Assembly (NCBI RefSeq): GCF_950023065.1
Contig: NC_088681.1
Span: forward strand, 5,456,001 to 5,520,000
Direction: 5' to 3'
Length of the DNA: 64,000 nt
From: Planococcus citri
Lineage: Eukaryota; Arthropoda; Insecta; Hemiptera; Pseudococcidae
Part shown: positions 34,710 to 47,385 of the stretch, piece by piece
Layout of the letters: each line of letters begins with the position of its first letter
Numbering within the stretch: position 1 is the stretch's first letter
The notes under the pieces: model-generated
What the model saw: the letters and a program-made list of their open reading frames with translations, nothing else
Database searches by the model: none
Told to the model about the DNA's origin: nothing
Position numbers and translations under genes: made by a program

Positions 34710-34952
34710 CTATACGGGCGACGGTGATGGCGTTGAATTTTTCATAGCTTTTTGCATTTTACGATACGACGTGTTCGATAAGAACAGTGTGAGGGGGTAC
34801 GGTAAGGGTAATTTTATTGACAAATCTGCGACTCCCATTGGGTATTCTATGCGAAAGTTTTCGTCTGGCTCAATTAATTTCACCTTGAGAATGTCGAATT
34901 TTGCGAGGATCTCTTCGTTCGTCTGACTATATAGTGATTGCCGAGCTGCCAT
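34710..34952 (-). CDS. Small unrecognised protein-coding ORF, possible first exon
   Basis: 80 codons from an ATG with G at +4. The first ~60 residues have a balanced composition unlike the repeat-driven ORFs elsewhere: MAARQSLYSQTNEEILAKF, then KVKLIEPDENFRIEYP, then LSIKLPLPYPLTLFLS. The alternating hydrophobic pattern with LPLPYP vaguely recalls RWD or UBC-like folds, but I do not recognise the family. The last residues (NSTPSPSPV) look like intron read-through, and a donor before them would fit with the exon at 34,608-34,679. There is a CpG-bearing, promoter-like stretch upstream on the minus strand (34,960-35,250). No signal peptide or membrane segment. Confidence 0.38.
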   Translation of the reverse strand: MAARQSLYSQTNEEILAKFDILKVKLIEPDENFRIEYPMGVADLSIKLPLPYPLTLFLSNTSYRKMQKAMKNSTPSPSPV

Positions 34953-37035
34953 GCAAGTGTACTGTACCGAAATAACGTATCCGTATTCGAATATTTATCG
35001 GCTCGGCTCGACTCGAGTCATGTAGTCGCATCGCATTCGCAGATTTTACGCAACGACAGTTGAAGGAAATTACCTTCTATATTTAATCGAAACATGTGGT
35101 AACGTATTTAAAGAATTTCGTCGCCGAAAATACGAGTACGTATAGGACGATGGACGAAGTAAGTAGGGAGATGGACCGAATAATGGATTAAGAAATTCAA
35201 TTCGTGGATACCTCGAATATTTCCTATACTCGAGGACACTTCGAAACTGACAATAGCCCAAAGAGGAGGGGGGCAAGAGGCTAATTTTACTTCAAAAGAT
35301 GATTTTGAAGATTTCAAACTCATTTTCAAAGTCAGGTCGATATTTTTCAAGACACATTCGTGCTTTCAAAAATTCATTTTTTGATAAACGAAAGACCCCT
35401 TCCTTGTTTTTTTTTCAAATAATGCATTTTCCTCAATCTCTTCGTCTTCGACTCATTGACTTCTCCTCAATGAAACCAGAATTTCCGCCACATCGAAAAA
35501 CTGATAATTTCAGACAACCTTCCTACCCCTCCTCTCCATTTCGAACAAAACTTTAAAAATGAAACGAAAATAGACCAAGTCCAAAATTCTAAAGCTATAC
35601 CACCTTTTTTGCATCTGAACTTCGCAATTTACCCATTTCAATGAAAACCCCCAGAAGTTAACGATTGGTCGAGCAAAAAAAAAATAGCAAATTGGAGAAG
35701 AGAGACACCCGAAAAAAGATCTGCAGAGCAAAAAAAAGCCAAATCTACAACAACCTACGTATTTTAAATGGCACAGATCGCGTATAGCCGTGCAAAGCTA
35801 GTAAAATTTTCACGAGAATTTTCCCAGGTACCGGTGAATTTTTAATTTGATTCGAATAGTACGGTATAGGACGACGAGTGGGGCAGATGTAAGGGGTGTA
35901 TAAATACGAACGTGTAGTATCCTGAATCGCTTTTACCCTATCCTGGGTACCATTTTCCAATAGGTACATGGTTGCTGGTATTTGGAAAAGCTTTCTGTAT
36001 ACCCTTTGCTCAATTCGCTCGCTGCGAAGCTGCGAAATTTTGGGCAAAATACACGACCGCGGTTAAGGTATTGGTGTCCAAAACTACACAACCGTGCACA
36101 CCGGTCCCATAAGTAGGCAGGTATAGCTATATACTTAGATAGGTAGGTATACTCGTACTTTTGTAAGACATCCTATGCAATGCCGATGCCGCCGCCAACG
36201 CGACCGCGAATACGCAAAAGCTGAAAAGCACCACACCCCTTGTCCCTGGCCCCGGCTTCGGCCCGTGACGCCGTCGCCATCGTCGTCGTGTGCTCCATTG
36301 TGTGAATAATTACCGCGTAATTTCGTACAGCGGCCGAATATTTTAAAGGTTAAATGCGGCTAATTTAGTGCGCGAAATGCGAAAGGCGAGGGGGCCGGCG
36401 AAAATTGCACGGTCGTAGGTACCTACACATCTACATACAAGGTGGTATGGCGCGGTTAAAAAAGATCGATAGACGTCGTTTATGGTCGCCTGAAAAAGGG
36501 ATTTTTTTCAGCCATACGCACTTTCGACTTTCGTGTACGCAGACAGTAGGTACTTGGTTAAAAGTACCTACATAGGTACGTCTACTCTTGCAAAAGAATG
36601 GGAAGATTTTTCAGAGATGATGGCGGCGTATGGGTATTTATGGAAGATATATGGCATAGGACCGACAACACTACAACACCGACGCTTATGCGATGTGCGA
36701 TGGGCGAAACGAGCTCTGCGAAGTGGCGCCGATCGAGATTACTCCCGTAGTGAGTTTTCTGGCAGCTGGATTTACGTAGAAAACAATTAAACGCCGAGTG
36801 CGGTATTGTTTGCGGTAATAAATATATCTGTACATACAATATCGCTATCGATGACCTGGATATCATATGTCGAATGATGCAGTCTGAAATGTGCGCCCTC
36901 AACCCCATTATAGATGACATTTGAAAGGATCAGAACAGGAGCAGAAAGAGAAATAGAAAGTAGATGAAGCAGATGGTTGAAGAAATGTTAGCAGTGATGA
37001 GAGATGGGGAAATTGTTTGATGGGTTCGTGTTTGG
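34953..37035. promoter_or_regulatory. CpG-bearing single-copy island, possible promoter of the minus-strand gene
   Basis: Contains CGGCTCGGCTCGACTCGAGTC near 35,000, GTAGGTACCTAC-type words, and CG-rich segments at 36,180-36,420. Several ORFs of 70-110 codons on both strands have no domains. Regulatory status is inferred only from position and composition. Confidence 0.25.
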
Positions 37036-37043
37036 ATTAGATG

Positions 37044-37266
37044 CAGTGGTGTAGCCACGGGGAAGAAGGGGTTGAAGAGGGCCATCAACCCGCTCTTACG
37101 AACAAAAATTTAAAAATAGAACATGCAAAAATGGACGTTTTTTCCTATTTTGAACCCATTTTTTTTGACGAAAGGTTTTCAGAAAATTACCTCCAATTTC
37201 AGTTTTTTTTATGCCTGAAAATCTGGTTTTGCCCCCCCCAACGAGAAAATCCTGGCTATACCTCTG
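37044..37266. mobile_element. hAT-like MITE (~223 bp)
   Basis: The left end CAGTGGTGTAGCCACGGGG and the inverse of the right end, CAGAGGTATAGCCAGGA, agree at most positions and match the CAGNGGNGTAGCC style of hAT ends. The flanking octamers ATTAGATG (37,036-37,043) and ATCAGAGG (37,267-37,274) agree at 6 of 8, consistent with a decayed 8-bp duplication. No coding capacity. Confidence 0.6.
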
Positions 37267-37274
37267 ATCAGAGG

Positions 37275-39395
37275 CGTGACGAACTGATGTGTCCTGGAGC
37301 CGAGGGGAGGGGGGCGTTGGAGACTGAAAATTTTCCAACATTTTTTGCCAGATCGAGGTGTCTAACAAAACTTCAAAATGAGAAAGCAGGACTTTGGGCA
37401 GGATATTTCTCAAAAACCTCACAAATTTCTTATGGTGAGGGGAAGGGGTGTGGTGGTACAATATTCAATTTTTCGCTTTTCGGGGCATTCTGCAATTTTT
37501 TTCGTGGAGGACACATAAATTTCCCGCTTTTCAGGTGTCATGGAGTATTTTAATATTTTTTCGAGAGGAGAGGAGAGTGGAGGAGGTTTAAAATATTTTC
37601 ACCACTTCAATTTCTTGTTTTAAAAATTTTTTTCAACTTATTTTGAGCATTATTAATGAAATTATCATCATTTGGTACTTTTTCCACGTAATTAATTCAA
37701 ATTATTAGCCCAAAATTTTTGGAAAATTTCCAGTTTATAATATCAAAAGAAGCCTTTTCATCATACTTCAGGGTATCTACTAAAATTTCATATTCAAAAA
37801 CAGCGAATTTTTTCTGCACCCTCTCCAAATTTTTTTAATAAAAAAAACAGGTTTTCTAATAAAGTTTACATTTTTTTATAATTACATACAAATTGAAGTA
37901 CTCTCATGAAGAAAATCGAAAACATCAGTACTTTAATTCAATGAAAAAAAAAAACAAAAAAAAACCAATCACTTTCAATTCAGGCTTTTGTTAAAAGTAC
38001 TGAAATAAAAAAATGAGAAATTCACACCTTTTTTTCTGTTTTTTTTTTGGTACTGTTTTTTAGCTTTTGATCTTTGAACATTAAATTTGAAAAGAGAAGA
38101 GAATATGTCGTTGCTAGGTGAAGTGAGAGCACGTTTTTTTAACTGAGCCAAGCTATAGTGCGAAAGCTTTTGAAAATTTACAATTTGAGAGGCGTCAAAA
38201 AAATTATTTTCAACACAAAAGAAGTGTTTCTATGCTGAAATTATGTACTTGACTATTTTTGAGTATTTTCGAATAAAAATTTCCCACTTTTTTCGTAGTA
38301 CCTATTTTACAACGCATACTAAAATTTTGCGCTTTTTTGCTCAACTTTTTCCAACTTACCCAATGTTTTCCCAAAAATTCTCAACTTTTCGACTACATTC
38401 TTCTATCGGTGGGAAAGAGAAGGAGAAGAGGTGAGAGAGAGGGAGGGAGGGAGGAGTCCAACCCTCCTCCCGTTGGGAACACTTCTGGATTGCTTGGTAA
38501 TTTAGTGTTAAAATGTAATTTAATAATTAATACTCGAACCCTGTGATTTTTCTTACAATAATTCCTTTTGAATCAATAATTCCATTTTTTTTTCATCACC
38601 TCTCAATTCAAAATAATCCACAATTGAAACCACTGGAAATTTATGACTTCGAATTCAAATGAAGTTGAAATTTTAAGGAGAAGAGCGTCTTCTGAAACCA
38701 CCATTACCAAAATTTCATCAGCTTAAATTATCGTTTTTAATAAATATTGATTGATTGATTGATTGAATGAATTTGACGATGTAAACAACGTACTTGGCAA
38801 ATGTTTGTAGAAAAATGGAGAATATTTTGAAATTAAATCTATTTTTGAATAAAACTGGCCACTCAAAACGAAATTTCCGACACCCCCCCCCCCCATAAGA
38901 ACATTTAGAGAGGTTTTTTCATTTCTTTCATAAATTTTTTAATTTTCAAAACCTAGCATAAATTTTGATTTGCAGGAGGGGGGCTAAAAAATTGTATTTT
39001 TTGAATCACTTAAGAGGTGCCAAAATCAAACAGACAAACATACACAGAAAAAGAAACAGATTTTTCATAAATAATTATTATAAAATGGAGAAAATTGACA
39101 TTAAAATATCCGTCAACTGAGAAAAATTAGGAAAAATGTTCGAATGTACCAGATCAATGTTGAGTAAAACAAAATGAAAATTTCACAAAACTCACAAAAA
39201 TTGGGCAAATTTACATTACAATTTTTGAAATTATTGAATTGATAATTTCAAAAATGCCAAAAGTTGTGTACAAAATTTCTCAAACGTATCAAAGAAATCT
39301 GTAGAATTTTGAAAATCAAAAAAATGCGATAAAATGTCATGAAAACCGTACACAGGGGCAGTATTTTAGAGAAATGATTTTTTCTGACTTTCCTA
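37275..39395. other. AT-rich non-coding DNA
   Basis: CAGGGTATCTACT at 37,769-37,781 resembles a transposon terminus and is close to the inverse of CACCCTG at 49,431, but no partner end was found nearby. ATTG repeats lie at 38,746-38,765. No supported gene. Confidence 0.35.
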
Positions 39396-41660
39396 TAGTC
39401 GGGGGGCCCGCATAAGGACCTATTGCACCCCCTGCCGATCCTCCGGGACAGCTTTTTTCTTATGGGGGTAGTCCTAAGGAACATTTCTGGTCCTTGTACT
39501 CAAAAATAAAAGTGACTCTACTTACAAAATGGCGGCCATTTTGATTGACTGGTCAGCATTAATCGCAAATTGTGCGTTCCAACAAAGGACTTGCACGAAA
39601 TTTTTTAAACCTTACAAAAGTAGATCGAAAGAGTCGGCGAAAATTCATCATCTGACAAAATTTCAAGCGCTTAAGTGACTTTTTCGATTTTTGGTAAATT
39701 TTTGAAAATCAAATTTTTTTATAGGCCAAAAATGAGGGAGCCTCCAGCGGATTTTTCAAACTAGAAATTCCCACAAAATTTCATCAAATGGAGTTGGAAA
39801 GACGAAATTCATTCTGAAAACTAGTTTCAATACGCTACGAAGTCGACTGCAGGTGGATTTCAAGTCGTTTTGGAGTCTCCAGCGGTTTTCTGAAAATTCC
39901 TGGAGTCTCCAGCAGATTTCTGGAACTTGAAATTTTCACAAAATTCCATCAAGTGGAGATGACAAGCGGAAATGTACTTTGCTCTTCAATTTTAGTACTC
40001 TCTGAAGACGACTTCAGGTGGGTTCAAGTCATTTTGGAGCCTCCAGCGACTTTTTGAAAATTCCTGGAGTCTCCAGCACATTTCTGTAACTTAATATGGA
40101 AATGAAAAGCGGAAATGTACTTTGCACTCCAATTTTAGCACTCTCTGAAGGCGACTTAAGGTGGGTTCAAGTCATTTTGGAGCCCCCAGCAACTTTTTGA
40201 GAATTCCTGGAGTCTCCAGCAGATTTCTGGAACTTGACATTTTCACAAAACTCCATAAAATGAAGATGACAAGCGGAAATGTTCTCTGTACTCCAATTTT
40301 AGCGCTCTCTAAAGACGACTTCAGGTAGATTCAAGCTATTTTGGAGCCTCCAGCGACTTTTTGAAAACTTCTGGAGTCTCCAGCAGATTTTTGGAACTTG
40401 AAATTTTCACAAAATTCCATCAAATGGAGATGACAAGCGGAAATGTACTCTGTACTCCAATTTTAGCGCTCTCTAAAGTCGACTTCAGGTGGGTTCACGC
40501 CATTTTGGAGCCTCCAGCGACGTTTTGAAAATTCCTGGAGTCTACAGCAGATTTCTGCAACTTAATGGAGACGAATAGCGGAAATGTACTTTGCACTCCA
40601 ATTTAAGCACTTTCTGAAGACGACTTCAGGTAGATTCAAGCCATTTTGGAGACTCCAGCGAATTTGTGAAAATTCCTGAAGTCTCCAGCAGATTTCTGGA
40701 ACTTGAAATTTTCACAAAATTCCATCAAGTGGAGATGAAGAGCAGAAATGTACTTTGCTCTTCAATTTTAGTACTCTCTGAAGACTACTGCAGGTGGCTT
40801 CAAGCCATTTTGGAGCCCCCAGCGACTTTTTGAAAATTCCTGGAGTCTCCAGCACATTTCTGGAACTTGAAATTTTCACAAAATCCGTCAAATGGAGATG
40901 ACAAGCGGAAATGTACTCTGTACTCCAATTTTAGCGCTCTCTAGAGAAGACTTCAGGTGGGTTCAAGTCATTTTGGAGCCTCCAGCGACTTTTTGAAAAT
41001 TCCTGGAGTCTACAGCAGATTTCTGCAACTCAATGGAGATGAAAAGCGGAAATGTACTTTGCTCTTCAATTTTAGTACTCAATGAAGGCTACTTCAGGTG
41101 ACTTCAAGTCATTTTGGAGCCTCCAGCGACTTTTTGAAAATTACTAGTCTCCAGCAGATTTCTGGAACTTGAAATTTTCACAAAATTCCATCAAATGGAG
41201 ATGACAAGCGGAAATGTACTCTGCACTCCAATTTTAGCACTCTCTGAAGACCACTTCAAGTTGGTTCAAGTCATTTTGGAGCCTCCAGCTACTTTTTGAA
41301 AATTCCTGGAGTCTCCAGCAGATTTCTGTAAATCAAATGGAGATGAAAAGCGGAAATATACTCTGTACTCCAATTTTAGCACTCTCTAAAGACGACTTCA
41401 GGTGGGTTCAAGTCATTTCGGAGCTTCCAGCGACATTTTGAAAATTACTGGAGTCTCCAGCAGATTTCTGAACTTGAAATTTTCACAGAATTTCATCAAA
41501 TGGAGATGAAAAGCGGAAATGTACTCTGCACTCCAATTTTAGCACAATCTGAAGACCACTTGAAGTTGGTTCAAGTCATTTTGGAGCCTCCAGCGACTTT
41601 TTGAACATTCCTGGAGTCTCCAGCACATTTTTGAAACTTGAAATTTCAACAAAATTTATC
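39396..41660. mobile_element. Truncated foldback-family transposon with an expanded internal tandem array
   Basis: It begins TAGTCGGGGGG and continues with the family's landmarks (TATTGCACCCCC, GATCCTCCGGGACA, CCTAAGGAACATTT, AATGGCGGCCATTTTGATTG, AGGACTTGCACGA). At about 39,740 the CTCCAGC-type repeat starts and runs to 41,660, far longer than the three to four units in the intact copies. No right terminus is present. Confidence 0.8.
39740..41660. repeat. Tandem array with alternating ~164- and ~141-bp units, about 12 copies
   Basis: GGAGCCTCCAGCGAC-type starts fall at 40,036, 40,179, 40,343, 40,507, 40,648, 40,812, 40,975, 41,116, 41,279, 41,420 and 41,583. The intervals are 143, 164, 164, 141, 164, 163, 141, 163, 141, 163. 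The short units lack about 22 bp around AACTTGAAATTTTCACAAAA. The unit is the same one present a few times in the intact transposon copies. Confidence 0.9.
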
Positions 41661-42540
41661 AATGAACGAGACACAGAATAGAAACTGGAGGGAGGGGGTG
41701 TATTTTTTCGAACTGCGCCAACGATCAATTTTATCCATTGATTCATTCAATAGCTGAATCGTTTCATTTGAAGAATTTTTTTTTTACTTAAAAATTTTAA
41801 GTAGGTACCTACCTACTCCACAAAAAGTTGGTGTTTCTGAAAAATCCTCTAAAATTGAAACATTTTCCCAAAAATTCTCAATTCTACCTCAGAATTTTCC
41901 TCTAAAATACATTTTTTGAGAGAAACCCCTCTTCTGCCCCCCTAAAACATTAACGCTGCCCCCCTCCATATAGAACCTGCAACGTTGAAAAGTCTTCTAA
42001 AAATATAGTAGCTTTCTTTTACGATATCCTTATGACATATTCAAGATAAAATTTACTCAAACCCCCAAAAAAGTGATGAACATCGCAATTTTATTGAAAT
42101 GGATTTCAGAACATCGCTGATTTCACACTTGATACTTATACTTAAATTTCCAATAAATTTCACGCAATTTATACAATTTCTCACTAAATGTATTCGCGAA
42201 TTAGCCGAATCCCATTTCAGCCTTAGCTTCGTCTTTACAATATACCAATTAGGCGAAGCTTATCTCCGTTTTTCCTCACCCACGTACTCGACACCCTTCC
42301 GGTCAATATATCTTTCACATCCATACTTACAATACATCGAATCAAGGGGTCAGAAAAAGAAAAAAAAACTTCTCCCATAACTACAGAAGAGAATAGAACA
42401 TCACCGACTACTACTACCACTGCCAAAAGAAAAGAAGAGAACCGAAAGAAATACGTACGCGAAAGAAAGAAAAAAAGGGGAGAGAGAAGAAGAAGAAAAA
42501 AAAGGAAAACAAGAAAAGAAAGCCTATAAATGACCGTCCA
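41661..42540. other. AT-rich non-coding DNA
   Basis: Nothing recognised; ends in an A/G-rich stretch (42,350-42,525). Confidence 0.35.
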
Positions 42541-44540
42541 TTAAAACGTATCCCGACGTTGGAATTACGTGGCTCCGTTTAGATTACGCGGCGCTAGATG
42601 GGCCGAGCGCGTGAGTGCGGGGGCTGGGGCTGGGGCTGGGGGTCGGGGGTTACACGAGGCGATTGGCGTCGCTGTTAAAAACGTCGACTCGCACACTGGT
42701 CACGTTTTAGGTTGAATTTCTCGTAGTCGTCGTAGTCGTCGTCGTCGTCGTCGCTCGGCATCGGGTACAGAATGCTTTACTCGGTATACTACTCGTATAC
42801 TCGACGTCTATAAAGGGCGGATGAGGATGGGGAGGCGAAGGTGATCGCGGCAATTGGAAGCAGTCACGTGAAAAACGCGAACGCTGTCCCATCGCGAACC
42901 GACGACCGCTGCTCGCTGCTCGCGGCGAGGCTCCTTCTATACCGCTCCCTATCTCGGTCGACGCCTAATATCTCACCCCCGTTGTCACGCTATCAGCGGA
43001 ATAGCTAAACTGTTCGTTCGTTCGTTCGTTTCGCCGTCGCCTCTTTAAATTGCCTTTTCCCGCACTCGTCTCCCCGTCTCATTTACCTAACCTTATATTC
43101 TTGGCCTCCCTCGTGGACCTGACTCGTACTACACCATTACTCCTTCTCACTCTTTTCGCTATTTCAACTACATACAACGTCTATATGTCTTTCTCTCTCT
43201 CTCTCACACTCTCTCTAGCTTATTCTATGGCATTTTCTCTATCTGCCTGCCTGACTGCCTGCTTGCCTCCGTCTCACTCTGTTTTTCAAGCTCTCTCGTA
43301 TATAGTACGAGTAGTACGAGTACTATCGCGTCGTTGTCGACGTTTCTTCTCTTTCTCTATCGACGACGTGGACCCTTTTTCCACGAGAAACGCCATACCG
43401 GTCGGGTACCTGCCTACTGCCTGCGGTAATGTACTCTTCTCTATCCTTCTGCTCCGCCGTTTTCGTCGTTCGACTGGTGTACGTTTTAAACTTAACCCGG
43501 ATATTCGACGATTTTTGTCTTCGACTGTACAACTATATACCCCGCTGCCACTCTTAAGTGTCGGATTTACTAACTTCGTTACTAACGCTATGGCGCTCGA
43601 AAAAGGAGAGGAAATTTTCAAACAGAATGTACCACGACGATGCTTCCAACAACCGAAAAAAAAAAGGAAAAAAGAAAAAAAATACTAGAAAAAGAACGCA
43701 CACATACGCGCGCAAAAAAAAAGTACACCGAAAGCACCGAACAGCCAGCAAGACCATGTGGGAAACATTGACAGATTGCAATACAACTTCGATAATGAAA
43801 AAGTTGGCGATTTCGCCGCCCAACGAACGTTTCTCCGACGATACCATCCCCTCCCCTGCCCAACGAAACTCGTCATCTTATACGTATAGGTATATGGGGT
43901 AATAACGCGACGAAACGAAGATCACTTTTCTCAAAAACCCCTTCCCATACAATTAAAACGTCAGCGAAGGGTTTTTCAACAACACCCCCCTCCCCACCAC
44001 CGCACCAAAACGTTCACTTTTCTTCAGTAATTTACTTTGCTAGGGCTGCTGAGGCTGACGTAATCTCCATGCAACGAGAGATGGTGCAAATCCCCCTCCT
44101 CCCTCCCCACAAGTATATATTTTAAACCCTTCTTCATGCCGATAAAAAAAAAAACTTGTCCCTTTCCACAAAAATGAAAAAATTAATATTTTTAAGTTTT
44201 TTGTTTTTATTTAGATTTGGTCTATTTAAAGTTTCATTGTAAGTATCTGAATTTGCAGTTGAACCAGGCTCCAAGATTATTGCTCGGGGAACCAAAACAT
44301 TGCTTTTCGGTAAAATTGATCACTTTCGTCATTAATTGCCTATCGTCATACTGAAAATGAAGCATCAAACAAGTAGTAAGGTGCGAAACATAAAAATTCC
44401 ACGTACGAGTCCCTCTCATAGAACGAGGTATGGTAATAATTCTTCTATATATGTACTACTTCATGTTCCGCCCCCTCTCTCTTCTCATCCACTCACCAAG
44501 TACGTTGAACGTAGTCCGAGAACAGTAAAAAAGCGAATTT
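42541..44540. promoter_or_regulatory. CpG-bearing single-copy island, possible promoter region
   Basis: Contains GGGGCT three times (about 42,620-42,640), GTCGTCGTCGTCGTCGTCG near 42,735-42,754, GTTC repeats (43,012-43,030) and CT repeats (43,192-43,204). The longest non-transposon ORF of the window is here (43,050-43,688, plus strand, 212 codons), but it is a Leu/Ser/Phe-rich reading of pyrimidine-rich DNA with overlapping ORFs on the other strand, so I do not call it a gene. Confidence 0.25.
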
Positions 44541-45990
44541 CCCACTGGTGAAATGAAAACTTTGCGAAGTTTTCAGCGCGCTATGCAATTCATCAATGTT
44601 GAAACGCTTCCGTGTAAACTGAGATACTATCAGAAGACATAATAGTCGAACACTCGAATTTCATCGATGTTGTTGAAAGTTTAGGCATTAAATTAGTTCC
44701 AGCAACAGGCTTAAAGTGCTATTGACAAGTTTGAATTTTTTTCTTTCATGTTTCCTAAAGATGAGCTGGAGTACGAAAAATGTTGGAAATTCCTTCATTC
44801 GAAACAGTAAGCGGAGGAGGAGCAGAGAGAGAGAGGCGGAGGGTCAATTTGACATTACAAGAAAAAAATATTTATGTTAATTGCCAAAAAAAATCGTGTA
44901 CGCTAGATTGTTGAAAAGTTGATCTAGTTGATATGATATTTTTGAAAGTGTGGGGAAAAAAATGACCAAGTAATGCTAAAATTGCTCAAACAAATATCAG
45001 AAAATCAGTAAAATTGTCATAAAAATGGATAACGATTGAAATTAAGTTGAATAAATTAATGTCGAAATTTTGAACGAGAATTGCGAAAGTTATCCGAAAT
45101 TTTGAAAAATTATCTGCCTAATGTTTTCATACAAATCGTAAAAAGTGAAGCCAAAATTCACGGAAAAATTTGCGAATGAAAGTCACTACTAAACAAACAA
45201 TTAAAAATTTTGAAAAAGTCATAAAATATCGAAATGCTGTAAAATAGTTCAAAAATATACTTAACAAAGTCTAAAAAAAATTAGTCAGATACTTATGTAC
45301 ATACGAAAATCATTGTAAGTACTTACTGCGAAAATTCGAAAAATAATTGAAAAAAAGTGTCAAAGTATAGTGTCAATAAGTATCGCCAAAGTTTGAAAAA
45401 TTAACTTAAAAGTCTGCGAAAATGGTCAAAACTGCAAAACTTACCAGAAATAGAAATAAAATTTCTCAAATAATTTGTAAAATTGAAAAAAAACGATATA
45501 CTGATTAAAATGAACAAAGTTCCACTTCTTCATGACCCCATCCCTTAAAATAGTGGAATTCTATGATTTTCTATCCGTTAGTGTAAGGAAACAACAATGG
45601 CAAGCCCCCTCCCTTCGATGAAAAAAATTGGAAAAAATTTACAGCAATACCTCTACCAGTCTCTCGAGCGCTCCCTCTCCCCTTCGAAATCAAGAGGTAA
45701 ATTAAGCAAAAAGTTGCCAATTTTTCAATTTTAATTTGCTCTTTATTAATTGGAGCTATCTTAGCACGAAGATAAAACATTTCAAAAATATTTCCTGTCA
45801 TTTTATTTCAATAGGTAGGTACTGAAATTTTATTGTATTTTATGCTTTTATTAGTTCATTTTTTCATCCAGTTTTTCTGTCTTTCCGTCTTTCCACCCTA
45901 ATGAAAAAATACTAATGGTTTTTAAAATACATACCATGTATGATGAAAATACCAATTGGTTTTCTGAAACAAGTGGTATTTCTTCACATG
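44541..45990. other. AT-rich non-coding DNA
   Basis: GAAAATTTG-type low-complexity DNA. No gene or clear repeat unit. Confidence 0.35.
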
Positions 45991-46362
45991 GGTGTCTTTC
46001 CGTCTTTCCATCTGTCCGTCTTTTTCTCCCATTTTTCATCTTTTTCGTCATATTTTTCATTTTTCTCATTTTCATCTTTTTCATCTTTTTCGTCATTTTC
46101 TTCATTTTTATCTTTTTCGTTTTTTTGTCTTTTTCGTCTTTTTCACATTTTTCGTCATTTTTCTCATTTTTGTCATTCTCATCATTTTTGTCATTTTTGT
46201 CATTTTTGACTTTTCTGTCTTTTTTGTCTTTTTCACATTTTTCGTCATTTTTCTCATTTTTGTAATTCTTATCATTTTTGTCATTTTTGTCATTTTTATC
46301 TTTTTCGTCATTTTCATCTTTTTCATCTTTTTTTGTCTTTTTCGTCTTTTTTGTCTTTTTCA
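45991..46362. repeat. TTTTTCGTCAT / TTTTTGTCTTT minisatellite (9-bp based)
   Basis: About 370 bp of pyrimidine-rich 9-base steps such as TTTTTGTCA and TTTTTCATC. All frames stay open because the steps are multiples of three, giving spurious Lys/Asp-rich or Phe/Ser-rich ORFs. A longer 90-bp period (CTTTTTCACATTTTTCGTCA twice) overlies the short one. Confidence 0.92.
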
Positions 46363-46889
46363 CATTGTGGAGGGAGAAATATTCGGAAAACCCCAAAATT
46401 GATCATTAAATAAAAAATTAAATTTTTGATTTTGATTTCTTTGAAGATAAGAAAATATAGACTACTTCAAATCCTCTTTAGTCTTTGGCCATCTGGATAT
46501 CAGATTCATGCACTCTCGTTCTGTTGGAAAAATAGTGATGGAAATATTGGTGATGTCAAAAAGATATCTCTCGTGATTCTATAACTAGCTCATCGAGATC
46601 TCAGGATCGGACAAATCGCGGATGTGAAATGGGTCCCCCCCCCCAATATTTACATTTTTATAATACGTGGGGTTAAAGTTGGATTAATTGAAGCTTGAGC
46701 TAAGATATGATTGAACTTTCAACGGAATGATATATTTATGGTAAAGTTGGAAATATTCATTGAATTCTCAAAGTCACGAAAGTTGAATAAAAGTCCAAGA
46801 CAAATTCACATTTAAGACATTTATTCTTATACTTAAGGGATAAAACAAAGACAAATAAAAAGGATCGCAACCCTGGGGAATTTTGGGAA
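46363..46889. other. Non-coding DNA left of the pogo-like MITE
   Basis: No gene. A short poly-C occurs at about 46,636. The sequence continues on the other side of the MITE from 47,386. Confidence 0.35.
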
Positions 46890-46891
46890 TA

Positions 46892-47383
46892 CAGTAAGTT
46901 CCGCTTAATGTGTTATTGGTTAATAGAGAAATTCGCTTAATAGAGTTGAAATGGGTTGGAACAGAACGTTTGTATCTTTTTACATGCAAGTTTTATCGCT
47001 TATAATAGTGAAAATGAGCATTGCACTCGGTTAATAGAGTGAACTATTCTTCAAAAGTTGGAGAAAATCATGAATTTCAGCAAAATTTAACAAAAATTGG
47101 ATGAAAAAATGTTGAAATTGATGAAAATTAGCAAGAGATGATGAAATTTTTGTAAAAATTTTTAAAAATTGTAAAAAAAGGTGTTCAAAGTGCATTAAAA
47201 GATTAATGGTAACTAAAAAACACAAACAGCATTGAAATCACCTTTAAACAACATCAAACAGTGATAAAACTTCAATTAAATTTGGAATTTTGCAGCTTTT
47301 TCCGCATCGGTTATTAGAGTTTTTCGCTTAATAGAGTTGAACATGCCTTGGACCAACGCACCCACATTAAGCGGAACTTACTG
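46892..47383. mobile_element. Pogo/Tigger-like MITE of the Tc1/mariner superfamily (492 bp)
   Basis: The ends CAGTAAGTTCCGCTTAATGT and the inverse ACATTAAGCGGAACTTACTG match over 20 bp and are flanked by TA on both sides (46,890-46,891; 47,384-47,385). CAGTA ends with GCTTA inside are typical of pogo-group elements. Internal words TTCGCTTAATAGAGTTGAA occur near both ends (about 46,930 and 47,322). No transposase ORF. Confidence 0.88.
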
Positions 47384-47385
47384 TA

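Noticed and set aside
43050..43688. 212-codon plus-strand ORF, the longest outside the Copia element
   Set aside because: Pyrimidine-rich DNA read as Leu/Ser/Phe/Arg; overlapping ORFs of similar length on the opposite strand; no domain, no splice context.
45851..46396. 181-codon Lys/Asp/Asn-rich minus-strand ORF
   Set aside because: It is the translation of a 9-bp-step minisatellite; all frames are open for that reason.
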